Source: Absidia repens (lineage: Eukaryota > Mucoromycota > Mucoromycetes > Mucorales > Cunninghamellaceae). Taken from it: 64,000 nucleotides of DNA. A program made the translations under genes and the position numbers. The notes beneath the pieces were generated by a model. It saw nothing but the letters and a program-made list of their open reading frames with translations. It ran no database searches and was not told where the DNA came from. Where the stretch lies: positions 2,108,001 to 2,172,000 of the forward strand of contig MCGE01000004.1 of the NCBI GenBank assembly GCA_002105175.1, in the 5' to 3' direction. Of this stretch, positions 25,259 through 37,451 are shown piece after piece; the first letter of the stretch is position 1, and every line of letters starts with the position of its first letter.

Positions 25259-25942
25259 ATTACTAAATTACACCCCCATTTAGTTTAGTCCTTACACCAC
25301 CCCCTTACTGAGCTCTTCCTCACAGTTTTTTTTTTTTTTTTTTTTTCTCATTCTTTTCCCAATCAACATTTATTCTATTCATATTCTCAATTGTACCCTC
25401 TTTATTTCTTTTTTTAATTCACAATGCATCCCATACATGTAGACACAACTTCACTTCTTTTTTATAACAGTCATTCATCAATCATATCATGTTTTTAGTA
25501 TTCCATTCACTCATTTCCCCCCCCCCCATTGATCTTCTTTTTATCCCATTACAATATCAAATAAAAATCATTTTATTCATTTATATGAAACAACGTTACT
25601 GTCTTTTATTTCAATAATAATCTTTTTTTTTTATGCAAAAGAAATGATGCCAGTTTGCTTACCATATCATGTCGTACTTGTCCCACAACCAATTCAATTC
25701 AAAACGTGAACATTTTCTACTAATAACATCATAATTTTATTTCAACATACTATTAGTGTATAACCAAATAATAAAGTAAAATAGTAAATCAAAAATAACT
25801 AATGAGGGAAAGAGACGATATTGCTATGGAGATATTACACAAATGGGAGTATATAATGGACAGAGCCAAAGAATGTTAAATGGACTTATCGGCCTAAACA
25901 CCATACATACACACACATACACACACGCACACGCACACGCAC

Positions 25943-25975
<33 letters not shown>

Positions 25976-26012
25976 GGAAATGTGATCAGTACTATTTCGA
26001 TCTCTGTTTTTT
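25259..26012. other. convergent intergenic region, no gene seen
   Basis: The 3' flanks of the DH-PH and SDR genes meet here. It holds an AATAAA at about 25560, runs of T and C, an AC/GC dinucleotide microsatellite at about 25908-25943, and a directly adjoining A run of about 28 bases. Confidence 0.6.
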
Positions 26013-26978
26013 TCACAATGACTTACCCATCCAACCTCCATCAACCATCAAAAGTTCACCATGAACATAATCACTAGCACGAGATGCCAAAAAGACCACG
26101 GGACCCTTAAAATCATCAGGAGTTGCCCAATAGCCACAAGGAATACGATCAGTAATACTTTGTTCTCGGTCACTAGCCTTCAAAGGTGCAGTCAAATCAG
26201 TTGCCACATATCCAGGTGCGATTGCATTCACACAAATCCTATGAGATGCCCACTCGTTTGCCAAAGATTTTACCATTACGCCCAATGCGCCCTTCGAAGC
26301 TGCATAAGCTGTCGTGTGGAGCCCGCCTTGGAAAGACATCAAACTTGCTGTCGAGATAATTTTGCCAGGTTTGCCTTGTTCCAAAAAATGTCTGCCGGCA
26401 GCTTGACTCATTTGCCATACCGATTTCAGATTCACCTGGAGCACCAGATCCCAGTCTGATTCCGGGAAATCAACAGCTCTACAAAACGATAAAGTAAATT
26501 CAGGTGACATCGACTGAAGCTATATATATATTTATATATATATATATATATTTGTGGAAAAAGATCATCAGAGAAACTTACGAGTGGCGCCTTGAAATAC
26601 CGGCGTTGTTCACCAATATATCAAAAGTAGAGTATACTTCCAGGACACGGTTGATAGCAGTTCTGACAGATTCGGGATTGCTTGCGTCGTAGGAGACGAT
26701 ATGGCATTGGCGTCCAAGAGCCTTTATTTCATCCTGAACCCGAGTATCGTTTACATCGCGTTGCAAAAGACAAATATCTAAAAGTACATAAAAGCCAAAA
26801 AAATAAAAAAAAAAAAAAAGTGAGAGTCGAGTTGATCTTTTTCAAAGGGGTTTCCAGGCTACATACCCGCACCTGCTTCCGCCAATCCTTTTGCCATGCC
26901 ATATCCTATCCCACGTGTTCCGCCACTGATGACAGCGACTTTTCCAGATAATGAGAATAAAGAGGGAGTATCCGTCAT
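26013..26978 (-). CDS. short-chain dehydrogenase/reductase (classical SDR, KduD-like)
   Basis: Three exons (26978..26867, 26777..26582, 26478..26013) close to 257 residues, typical of classical SDRs. The NAD(P)-binding GGTRGIGYGMAKGLAEAG lies at residues about 19-36, NNAG at the end of exon 2 (FDILVNNAGISRRHS), the catalytic Ser in ISTASLMSFQGG, and the YxxxK in TAYAASKGALG. The C-terminal VFLASRASDYVHGE and MVDGGWMGK are typical of the family containing 2-deoxy-D-gluconate 3-dehydrogenases and related polyol/sugar-acid oxidoreductases. The substrate cannot be fixed from sequence. The frame is open upstream of 26978, but the ATG chosen gives a normal SDR start (MTDTPSLFSLSGKVAVISGG). Confidence 0.88.
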
Positions 26979-27173
26979 AGTGCAGTTACAATAAATAAGT
27001 AAATAAATAAAAAGAGAAAAAGAACGTAAAAAAATTGAAAAGCTGAGAAATAATAATCGGGCGATAGGAAAAAAGTAAGCCAATCAGATATGCTTAAAGA
27101 AAAAAAATGCATGTAACACAGACCTTTTGGCGTGAAAATTCTTGTCATTCGTCCTTCAGGCACCATCGCGGAA

Positions 27174-27225
27174 AAATATTATTACGATAAATCGTTATAA
27201 AAATCGACATATCGTGATAATATTT
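27174..27225. promoter_or_regulatory. imperfect inverted repeat upstream of the SDR gene
   Basis: The arm AAATATTATTACGATAAATC is matched on the other side by the complement of a CGACATATCGTGATAATATTT block, about 18 of 21 positions, around an AT-rich centre of 10 bases. It sits about 200 bp upstream of the SDR start codon. It could be a regulator-binding site or a small mobile-element footprint; no function is proven. Confidence 0.4.
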
Positions 27226-27639
27226 TTTTTTGTAACAGACAAATAGCATTCTTATCGAACTTAGCGTCTATGACTTTTGCAATATCGGTCTACTGACACC
27301 TCTAGATCAATATCGCCGCCATCTTTTTTTCTTTTGAGTCACCAGTATTTAATCCTGCCCTAGAATAATTAGCATTAGCACTAAATTTTACCATTGCTAC
27401 CCTATATAATCCATTCAATTGCGAAATGCAGAGGGGACATACAACAAAATATTCTGTATTGGGCTTTTTTTTTTTTACACAAGCACATACCTTTCTTCCT
27501 AAACATAAACACGCGCACACACACACACACATACACATCCGATTTAAACCATGCCTATTCAGCGAGATAATAAAAGGCATGAAAAGTTTAATTGTAAAAA
27601 TACAAGGCATGTTTAATTCAGGTATGCATACAGTATAAA

Positions 27640-27935
27640 ATATGACTACTAACACTAACCTAATCTAATGGCGCTATTCTACAATGAAGACTAATCTAGT
27701 GGAAGCTAGAAATCACAAATCCAAAATGAAAGGGTTTTCCCATGATGTTTGTTTTACCTTTTCGAAAATGCCTCTAATGCAAATTCTAACACTAATTCTA
27801 GATCACCAGTATCCCAATGAGCCTTGCCATCATATCACTCAGACTTTCATGAAGAAAGAAAGGAGAAGAGAGGGAAAAAAAAAAAATTGGGAGTCAAAAA
27901 AAAAAAATAGAAATCATGTGGGCGGAGCCTGAATT
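27640..27935 (-). repeat. dispersed repeat family, copy R5 (short, diverged)
   Basis: The minus-strand core is at about 27715-27745 (complement of CAAATCCAAAATGAAAGGGT), with a start-like block GTGGGCGGAGCCTGAATTACC near 27919 (plus-strand view). The distal terminus was not found, so the copy looks truncated. Confidence 0.6.
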
Positions 27936-27964
27936 ACCTTTTTTTCACTATACAATCAACGAGC

Positions 27965-28142
27965 GCTGAGCACGACGGTCGGACTCCAAAGGGCTGCCCA
28001 CTACATTGGAAATGGCGGAGGCTCTAATACCATCCCATCCATCAAAACCCACACTTAGTTAAAAAAAAAAAAAAAAACTGACACCCAATAAATCGAAAGA
28101 TTTCTAAAAGCTCCGGCGGCCCACCCAGAGCGTTTATTGACT
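27965..28142. repeat. second repeat family, copy F2, 3' flank of ECM29
   Basis: It shares ordered blocks with 14050-14340 (GAGCACGACGG, AAATGGCGGAGGC, AAAACTGACACCC, CCAGAGCGTTTATTG). As at F1, it sits just beyond the 3' end of a minus-strand gene and ends in the complement of AATAAA. Confidence 0.45.
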
Positions 28143-28222
28143 TAAATAATAAAAAGTAAATAGAGAATAATAGTAAAAATATAATATACTGCTAATATAA
28201 CTACAGAACAAGAAAGAGTATT

Positions 28223-30324
28223 CTATTTCAGTTCCAATAAAATATTTTGTAATCGGTCCTTGAGCAAAGCAGTGGGTTCCTGATCAATGCTTGAGCTGAT
28301 TTTGGTTTGAAGATGTTTTTTGACTAGATGGTTGTCTATAAAATAAAACCGATGGTCATTTGGTCATTAGTATGGCAATGGTATTATCGCCCTTACAATT
28401 TTCTATCTTTGTCCTTACCATGGATGAGCTTCACAAATGGTTCAAGCACATCAACCGCACCAGTTCGAATAGCGGTGTATTTTAGATCGTCCAAGCAATA
28501 GGCACATGCATTCACCACTCTTTCCAATATCACATCATTGAGGGAGTCCGAACCCGCACGTTCAATAAAAACCTGAAGACTCTGTAGTATAGCCAATTGC
28601 ACATTCCAAACATTTCCTCGTATGGATTCGACGAGCGTCTTACTGACAGCATCCGCATAGTTTCCTAGTAATAAATTAAAATTGTGATGAGTAAAAAAAA
28701 AAAAAGTAGTATACAATAACGCACCTTGTTCAGTAAACACCTTTGGTCGATATCCTGAAGTTAATGCCTTGAACGCATTAGCTTTAATCATGAGTAGTAA
28801 GGGTTTGGGGTTGTCGTTGTCATCTTCTTCCATAGCAGCGGCTTCATCCATGCAACATAGATCAGTCAAGAATTCTTCTACTTGCCCAAAGACGTCAATT
28901 TTGTCACCAAATTCAGCCAAAAATACATCAAGCGAGACTAAAGCATGTCGTTGATATTGACGGTTGTTTCGTTTAGCTTCCCGAATGAATATCTGTAGTT
29001 GGTTTTGAATAATGATAATGGTAATAAAAAAAATGTAAGCTATAATCGAATTTTCCAAACTTCCAATTCGTTTTTACCTTTGCCACATCTGCCAAACTAG
29101 GTGTATTAGTTGGATCGTCAAAGAATGATTTTGAAGAGATACATAATTGGCCAAAAGCATCTAGCACATTTTCCTTGCCGTTCCAAGACCTTGTAGCTAA
29201 AGTAGATACCATCACAGGCATAAGCTTGCTAGCATGTTTCTCGATTCCTTTTCCACTTGATTTGCACATATCCGCAGTAGTCAAAGCCGCTGTTTGTTTC
29301 GTGGTCCATGAAGCTGACTTGAGCAAAGGTTGAATAAATTGCAAGATCTCGTCGGCATACAAAACCACCATGCTTCTCGTACCTAAAGGAAGAAATACGG
29401 CGTCAATTTTATTTTTTATTTTTTATTTATTCATCCACTATTTCATGTACCTGACGTGAGATTTTCCCAAGCATCTTGCCATAATTTTTTCAGTTGTTCA
29501 TCGGGTCATGCTCTCCAAAATAAATCAGTGGTACGATTTCGGACGACAGTGATTTTATTCTATCCGCCGCAAACCTAGTGATTTCCACAGAAGTCACAGC
29601 TGCCGCTATGTGAGCTTCTTCATCTATTGTTAAGATCAACAAAGCAGTTAAATATCATGTTTTTGAACCCCAGTATGTGTATTAATATATAGCCATATGA
29701 TGTCTGTTGTTCTTTACCTTCTTCTTCAATGTAGAGTTTTTTGAGATGTTTCACTAAAGACGCCAATCGATCGTAAGATGCTAGTTGACAGACATAACCA
29801 GTCGCTGTTGCAAAGGTCTTCCGAATGACAGGATTTTTAGATCGGATAGCACCACTAAGAGTTTTCAAAAAATTGTCGGCATATGGTTCAAATACAGCAC
29901 GTCGGTTCATACAGAGGGTAACAATAAATCGAGCACAACCAGCCTAGATATGAATGATATTAATGAAGGCCGTTTGTGTTTTTTGTTTATGCTTACCTTA
30001 GTAGGAAGACCTGTCCCCCTCTTGACGATGTGCATCACCCGCGGTGCCAATGCAGCCATCACTTCTTCATCAATTTGACCAACACAATGTTCGATACCTT
30101 CCATCATTGGTGAATTTTTTGCACCATTCAACCTAGCATTATCCAGCTAGAGTTGGTAAAGAATTAAGAGAAAGGACATCAGATCAGCACGGGATACTTT
30201 CTATGTTGTTCCCAATCAGTTACCTGTTCTTGTGATATGTTGTATTGATCTACATGAAAGCTAAGGTAGTTCATAGTTTGCGGTTCAAGTGCTACAATAA
30301 ATAAAAGAAATTAATAATCACTCA

Positions 30325-30367
<43 letters not shown>

Positions 30368-33300
30368 TTGAATTTCTTTTTTCTTACATGACAATGATTG
30401 CAATAAAGTATCCACCAAATCAGGAATATATTTCTTCAGCAATGAAGCACCAGTCTTGCAAACCCGTAATACTGCATCCAAGCTAAATTTGCGGACATCT
30501 TCAGCATCAGATACGATTCCTTTATGCAAAAGGAATGGCATAACAATATCCATCACTTTAGCACCATCTTGAGTAGATACAACAGAAGGATCACAATAAT
30601 GCACTGTTAGTTTCGTCAATTGCTTGCACGTTTGAGTTGCAGCCTGTCGCACTGATCCTTTGATGTCGTCCAACGCCCGGAAACACATTTGCCACAAAGA
30701 TTCCAAGTGAGGTTCAATTTGGGCCAGCTGCCGACCTTGTACCAAATCTGTCACGGCTGCACATGACGCTTCCCGTACCCGCCACTGTCGATTACCAAGT
30801 CCTTTCAGTACATCGTCGATGATTTCGTCAAAATACTTGTCCACGGTCTTTGTTGAATCCTTGACTAAGCTTTGCCAGATAGACTTCATGCTTTGGTTGA
30901 CGCGTGGGTTAGGATCAAATTGATATCGATAGAGCTTAGGAATCAAACGATGAAGGTAGGGTTCCATTTCTTTTTCCGCCAAAGCAATCAAATTCTGGAA
31001 TCCAAAGGCAGCCCCGCGTCGTGATGTCCACATGGCATTGTGATTGGCAAGATTCATGAATTTGTAAATCAAGTCGGGTTGATTGAGCTCAGAAGCTAAA
31101 GAGCAAAGTTCCTTGTATGTTGTGATTGAGTTGCCGTCAGGTGTCGTTCCCAATGCCCCCTCATCAAATAACACTGTGTTGTCTGTCACGGATTGTGCTT
31201 GAATCGTTTGGCCTTCAGTAAACGTTCCCACCAATGAGTAAAGCATATCTTCCTTGATTTTGACATCACCATATTCATAGACCAAACCTAGTCCTTTCGA
31301 AGCGACTTCTTGGGTAAAGTCTAGTAAAAATACATGTGGGAGGTACATTCATTAGTCAGGGAATTCAATAACGTTATCATCGCTCTTTGACTTTTTTTTT
31401 CTGGTTTTCTTACCATCACGGTCATTCAGAAGACGAGAGAATGAAGCATGGATCAAGCTTAAATTTTTCTAAAAAGAAAAAGCAATCAGTTCCTATGATT
31501 CCTATTTCCCATGGATTTTTTATATCTACCTTGATTATATCTTGATCATTGCCAAATTTGAGGATAGAAAGAAGCCAGATACATGATGCTTTTCGGTACC
31601 AAGAGCGGTCACTTGCCACGTATGTTTTCACAATAGTTTCAATAATGGTCTGGAAAGAGGATAAACGCGTTTCTTGATCGATAGCAATGTCTTCTGGTGT
31701 AGCCATATCGCTAATGTCCTTGTATTTTTGAAGAGCCTGAGATTTCCATCCAAATGCCAATGCTGTCCATGCTTCCCCTCCGGTGAAAATAGTTCCACTT
31801 GTTTAGTATCAGCCGTTCTAAAGATGGCGTCCGCAATTGTTTTCATCAAGATAGGGTTGTTGTTGTAAGACAGCGGAATGCTAAGATGTCCCAACGCCAG
31901 TATTGCACTTTCTTGTAGCTTCGCATCTTTGCTTGATTTTGCCAAGGTCGACAGCTTCTCCAATAAATCATTCACCGAAGTTGACTCGACTTTGGGTGTT
32001 GGTGCCGCTGTTTTCGTTGATGTTTGATTTTCCACGTCCACCATGTGTACATCTTCTGTATGTTCTATATCTTGAGTCAAGGCCAGTAACGTATCGATTG
32101 ATTTCGTTCGTCCAATTTCAGCAAGTGATTGACAAGCTGCCCCTGCTAATAGATGGTATGTCGAGCTTGCAACTCCATCCAGTTGTTGGATCAAAGCCTT
32201 GACACATCGATGAGCAACTGTGTCGTTGAGAGCACGTTTTCTATAGTAGCAGTGGCCGATGAGATGTCCAATAGCCAAAAGAGAGCCATGCTTGCGATCA
32301 ATATCCTGAGCAGCGTTTTGTTTCGTTTCCACTTGATCCAACATATCACAAAAGTCTGACAGCATAGATTCGATTTCATCTTGAGGGACCCCATTATTGC
32401 TTGCAATGATGCCAAATATATGAGACATTAAGAATCGGGTATCCTGCTTGTTTGATGTAGTGAAGGACTTGAAGAGTGACAATCGAGGTTTGAATACATC
32501 AGTAATCGAAGAAGGACCAAGTGAAATCATTTCTAATAGGCATTTTGCGGCAGTAGCGGTCAAGACAGGGTCTACGATATGAATGAAAAAGGGATGACTC
32601 AGCGAAATCGATCATATAACAAGAATATATTATTTTTGTGTATACCTTTCAAGTTTGGATCTAATGCATTTTCAATAATTTGTAACCAGGTTTCGATGGT
32701 GCGTCGTCCAGTTGCAAAGGAATCATTTTCATTGGATTTCCACCAATCATTCAGTACTCGCTTGACATTGTCCATGGCGGTAGGATCTTCAGACATACTG
32801 TTTTCAATTTTGCTTTCAACATATTCATCGATAAGTATAGTATCCGGGTTTGCTTCCAAGACAAGGATCATCCGTAAAAATCGTAATATTTCGCCATAAA
32901 CTTCGCTTGGGTAGCCTTTGATGGTTGGTGTTCTTGATTCTTGAATATATTGTTCACTAGGTCGACGTCCAGCAATGTAGTTCACCATGTCCACAAATTT
33001 CGGTAATGCTGAAACAGGAATGATGTCGCTTTTGCTACCAGTTAATCCAGTATTGACATCTCGTAAAAATGGATGGAGTCCCCGAGTAGCCTCTTCGTGT
33101 ACTTCCAATTTGTTAACGCCAGACGACAATCCCAATAAACACACATAGCGAGCAAAAGGCAAAGCGAACGGATAGATACCATTTACATATTTCAGAGCCA
33201 TGTATCGAGCGCTAGCGTTATTCTACCGAGCAGGATGTCATTCCATCAAAATGAGAAAACACGTTAGCATTATCTACTTTATATAATCACAACATCATTA

Positions 33301-33514
33301 GTAAATATTTTTACCTGTTCCACAGCCTTCAAAATAATATCTTGAAGTTGATCGTAAATGGGCGAAGATTCAACAGAATCAGCATAAACTTCAATCATCG
33401 ATGATAAAGCATCTTGTACATAAACACGAACGTTCGTTTGTTCAGTCACAATATTGTTGAAAAATAATGATACAATTTGAGTGTCGTCCAACCCAATTTT
33501 AGGAACTGCAAAAG

Positions 33515-33546
<32 letters not shown>

Positions 33547-34012
33547 GTTACCATGGCTATATAATGCTATTACTGTCGTTTTTTTTTTTTTTTTTTATTA
33601 TTATTACCTTTACGAACAACCAGTCCACACGCTACATATGCATATCCCTTTATGCTTTCTGCATCTACAAATTAAACCACATTTCAATATTTACTTTTGT
33701 TTGCCAATGATACAATAAATAAACTGAGATTACCATGCCCCGACACATGACGGTTTTCGTCAATATATTTCAACATTCCGGATACAATTATGGGAGCAAT
33801 GGGAGCCAATTTCGATGAATCACACTAATATATATAAAGGAGAGTATGAAAAAGAGAGCAAAAATAACACAAAGATCATCAATATTTATGCTTACCATTC
33901 GTGCAGACCATTGAAGGTAAGCCATTGTGGATCGTCGGAGTCGCATGTTCGAGTTTTCCCCTATGAAGAAGTGGCATGTTAGGAGGGATTTCTGAGGGAA
34001 GTTTTTCTTTTT

Positions 34013-34043
<31 letters not shown>

Positions 34044-34473
34044 GCCCACCATACCATAAATACCATCAAATACAACCTGTATCATTTGAGATGCCATATT
34101 TGTTGCCAAAATTGATTTTCCAAGGTAATGAAGTATGCGAATCTTGACAGGGTTGGGCGCTGGAGCGCGGCCATCTTTACCACCTACATATCAAAAGTAA
34201 AATCAATATCTATATTAGTATTTACATAACGTAGTAAACGGAAATTGCTGATGATTTACCTCCTTTTGTCGTAGGTTTGGTGCCAAGATAAAGTGTGTAT
34301 AACGATTGGACAACATCCTTGTTTTCCAAGTCCACTGCGCCCGTCCATCGGCGGAGACCATCTTCGCATGCTGTAACCACCAAATGATTTCCATCGCAAA
34401 CACCAGCAATCAACAAACAAAGACGTTCATTATCGGTAAAGAGGTTTGATAGTATAAAATGAATAATACCAAG

Positions 34474-34517
<44 letters not shown>

Positions 34518-35470
34518 GAACCATTAATATTAATATGTTCCGCTGGAGTTGTGAAAGCAATGCTGGGCATTTTTATTTTTACCTTCGCTTCAGTAATATG
34601 ATTTGACGTCCAGGTTATTTTTCGGTTGTTGGTAACTTCCGCCACTGCAAGGGAGCTGAGACCAGGATACACTGGTTCAGTGGATTCTGTATTTGTCGCA
34701 GTTGAAGTTTGCCGAGGTGTCATTGGTTGATAAAGTAATACATCCATAAAGAAGTTGAGTATTGTCGTGACATCTTGAGGATTTTCATCAAAACCAAAAG
34801 TTACTTTGCGGGATTCAGCCTGTTCGCTTGGTTCCAATGTCCATTTCTTCAATACCTATAATAAATATAAGATTATCAAAAGTATTAGTTTATTTACATT
34901 ATAAGGAATAAACGAAATTTCTCTTTATTACCGGAAGACACATATGGAGCAAAGTTGTTCGCTGAGACGTTGGTCGACGAGATATGCCATGAAAGAATTT
35001 CGGAATATGTTGTGCTGTTTCTTCGGGAGACATTCTCTTGACAGAAAGATCTAGGTATATGATAGTAAAGTTCTTGACAAAGGAGCTGATGTTGTCGTCG
35101 CTAAATTGTGCCAGTAATGAGTCAAGTGGAAGCTTGACGTTTTCATTCGATTTGGTACGTTTGTTGACATGAGACAATATATCCATAACCTGATGTGAAA
35201 AAACAGAGAGAAACGACTTATTATTATAATTGGTACTAAACTTCCAAATACATACCTTTTTTCTGGTTTGTTCATGAGGACTTGACAGCTTTAATAATAC
35301 AGGAGGTAAAAACACACCGATGGTTTTTTCAAGTTGGGCATCAGTATTACACATAGCAAGCTTCAGTTCCACATTTTCTATTTGAAAAAGTCAGTTATTA
35401 CCCAGAAACATTTACATATGTCAAAGTATTATTATTTTTTACCTAGTAGTTGTATTTCATTGTTAGCCAT
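28223..35470 (-). CDS. ECM29: proteasome adaptor/scaffold protein ECM29 (ECPAS), with two apparent single-base frame breaks
   Basis: A HEAT/ARM-repeat giant of roughly 1,800 residues in about 20 exons, from ATG at 35470 to TAG at 28223-28225. The N terminus (VELKLAMCNTDAQLEKTIGV, then FLPPVLLKLSSPHEQTRKKV) is diagnostic of ECM29, and the remaining HEAT repeats run colinearly to ALLKDRLQNILLELK. ECM29 binds the 26S proteasome, linking core and regulatory particles and acting in quality control and stress disassembly. Two frame changes interrupt otherwise conserved sequence with no plausible intron. Near 31785, VELF in one frame is followed by TGGEAWTALAFGWKSQALQK in another. Near 29503, YFGEHDP is followed by DEQLKKLWQDAWENLTSG in another. 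Each is fixed by one added base. Long A runs lie inside introns at 30325-30364, 33510-33542 and 34475-34514. A divergent promoter of 164 bp is shared with the fucosyltransferase gene. Confidence 0.9.
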
Positions 35471-35522
35471 TGTATAAAGAATTAATAAAAATAAAAAAGA
35501 GAGCAAAATAAAAATGAAAAAG

Positions 35523-35532
35523 GGACGCGTCC
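35523..35532. promoter_or_regulatory. perfect palindrome with ACGCGT in a divergent promoter
   Basis: GGACGCGTCC is a perfect 10-bp palindrome about 55 bp upstream of the ECM29 start and 103 bp upstream of the fucosyltransferase start. ACGCGT is the MluI cell-cycle box core in yeasts; a role here is only an inference. Confidence 0.4.
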
Positions 35533-35634
35533 ACACCTACCATTAAAGTTTGTAGCGTGGCGGAGAATCAATCATTCAATTTTTATTGCCTGAAAACCAG
35601 AGCTTCGATTTTTCTTTTTTTTCCCTCTTTCATA

Positions 35635-37352
35635 ATGGTTACAACCATCTCACCGATTCATTTGCTTCACTGGACAACGTGGTTTAATTCTATTATATTT
35701 GAAGGTATGAAACAGTAATGAATATTGGATTTTTTGACTTTTTTTTTTTGACTTTTTTGACTTTTTTTTTGACTTACGACTAGGCGAAGACAAATTTATA
35801 GAAAACGAATGCTCAGTTCCAGCAGGTTATCAGGTCAATCTGACAACAGCCTCTTCTTGGTGTACCATCACTACTAATAAGTCTCAATTGGATCATTCTG
35901 ATGCCGTACTCTTTCATGCTGCCGACTATAATTCTAACAATATACCTGTGCCCAACCGTAAGTGTTTTGGTGTGACAAGATAATGCGGAGAGTCATATTT
36001 GGAATAAATTGAACTCACCAAAATAAACTTCTTTAAATCTCTATTTTTAGGAAACGAACAGCCCTGGATATTATATACATTGGAATCACCATTGACAGCA
36101 CCATTTCGACAGGACACACAATTAATGGAATCATTCGACTATCTTGCTTCGTATCATCAAAAAAGCCAATATTTCTTTACATATTTTGGACCAATTGTGA
36201 TGGATGTAGCTAATCGAGCTTTGCCGACGGACTTTATGAGACAGAAATCAACCCAAGCACCAATACTCTGGATCGCCAAGAATTGTCATGCTTCGAGTGG
36301 ACGCGAACAGTACATTAATGAACTCATGAAATATATCAACATTGACTCTTATGGTGACTGCCTCAATACAAAACCCTTCCCACTGGACACATCAAGAGAG
36401 CAATTGATGGCTAAATACAAGTTTTATTTAGCCATTGAAAACGCTAATTGTGAAGACTATGGTATGCTGATTGACTGGATCTGATTTGATAGATTGATTA
36501 TATTTTTGAAGAGACTCATTCAGTTCTTTTTGATTTGATTTAGTGACCGAAAAACTCGTGGATACCTTATTATACTCGGCTGTACCTATTATCGATGGAC
36601 CTGCTTCATACAGTGGCTACTTACCAAACCAACGATCTGCTATTCGGATGGATGCTTACCCAGATCCACGTGAATTGGCCAATTATATTCGATTTTTGGA
36701 TGAAAACGATGATGCCTACCTCTCCTACTTGCAATATCGACTCGATGCTCTTTCAAAATCGCCTATGGAACGCCTGGATCCTTTATTTATATCTTTATGG
36801 GGCGATCAAACGGCACATAATTACAGGGTTAGTTGGTGTTCTATTTGTCGCCACATGGCTACCAGTTGGATATCAAGACACAACAAAAACAACAGCAATC
36901 TGGCCACAATACTGGAGCAAGAACCACAAAGAAAGGAGCGCTTTATAGTTGATACTACATGCATGCCTAAAGGAAAATGGAATTATGCTGCTGCAGGTCC
37001 ACCTTATCAATCCTATTCATGGACTCCTACACCGAAGGATGAATTTGCTTATGAAGTCCTTGGACTAACGCCACCACAACTTCCACTACCTCTACAACCA
37101 ACAACAACAGCAACACCACTAGAAACCACTACTCCGACGACATCAACATCACAGAAATACCACCAAGAAAAAACCGTACAACCAACGAACTTGTCTCTTG
37201 AAAATGATGACTTATTTTTTCAAGATAGAGTAGGTATGTTTGCGTTGGCTAGCATTAGTGTTACAGTCTTGATCTTTGTATTATGGCTAGCTTATAGGCA
37301 TACTAAATGTACGAAATCCTACGGAAACAAGACACCTCTGGTCCCTTTATAG
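35635..37352 (+). CDS. GT10 family fucosyltransferase (alpha-1,3-fucosyltransferase type) with a C-terminal membrane anchor
   Basis: Four exons (35635..35704, 35784..35957, 36051..36461, 36544..37352) give 487 residues in frame. The GT10 signature is clear: KYKFYLAIENANCEDYVTEK across the third intron, then LVDTLLYSAVPIIDGPASYS and DAYPDPRELANYIRFLDEND. ILYTLESPLTAPFRQ matches the ESP region upstream. These enzymes move fucose from GDP-fucose to glycan acceptors in the Golgi. Most family members are type II proteins with an N-terminal anchor. Here the N terminus is only weakly hydrophobic, while a Thr/Pro-rich stalk (residues about 380-430) leads to a strong hydrophobic segment (VGMFALASISVTVLIFVLWL) near the C terminus with a short basic tail, as in type I proteins. 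The start codon is the least certain part. Confidence 0.87.
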
Positions 37353-37445
37353 AATAGTATCTCCCCATACTCCATCTTCCTCTTTTTTATCTTGCTAGAC
37401 TTTATTTGCTTATCTTTTACCCGCAGCGTTTTATTTGTGTTTGTC

Positions 37446-37451
37446 AATAAA
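37446..37451 (+). promoter_or_regulatory. candidate poly(A) signal of the fucosyltransferase gene
   Basis: AATAAA lies 94 bases after the stop codon and is followed by AT-rich sequence. Confidence 0.45.

Noticed and set aside
26859..27083. Upstream in-frame extension of the SDR (hydrophobic leader)
   Set aside because: The extension comes from A/T-rich 5' UTR; classical SDRs start close to the glycine motif, as with the ATG at 26978.
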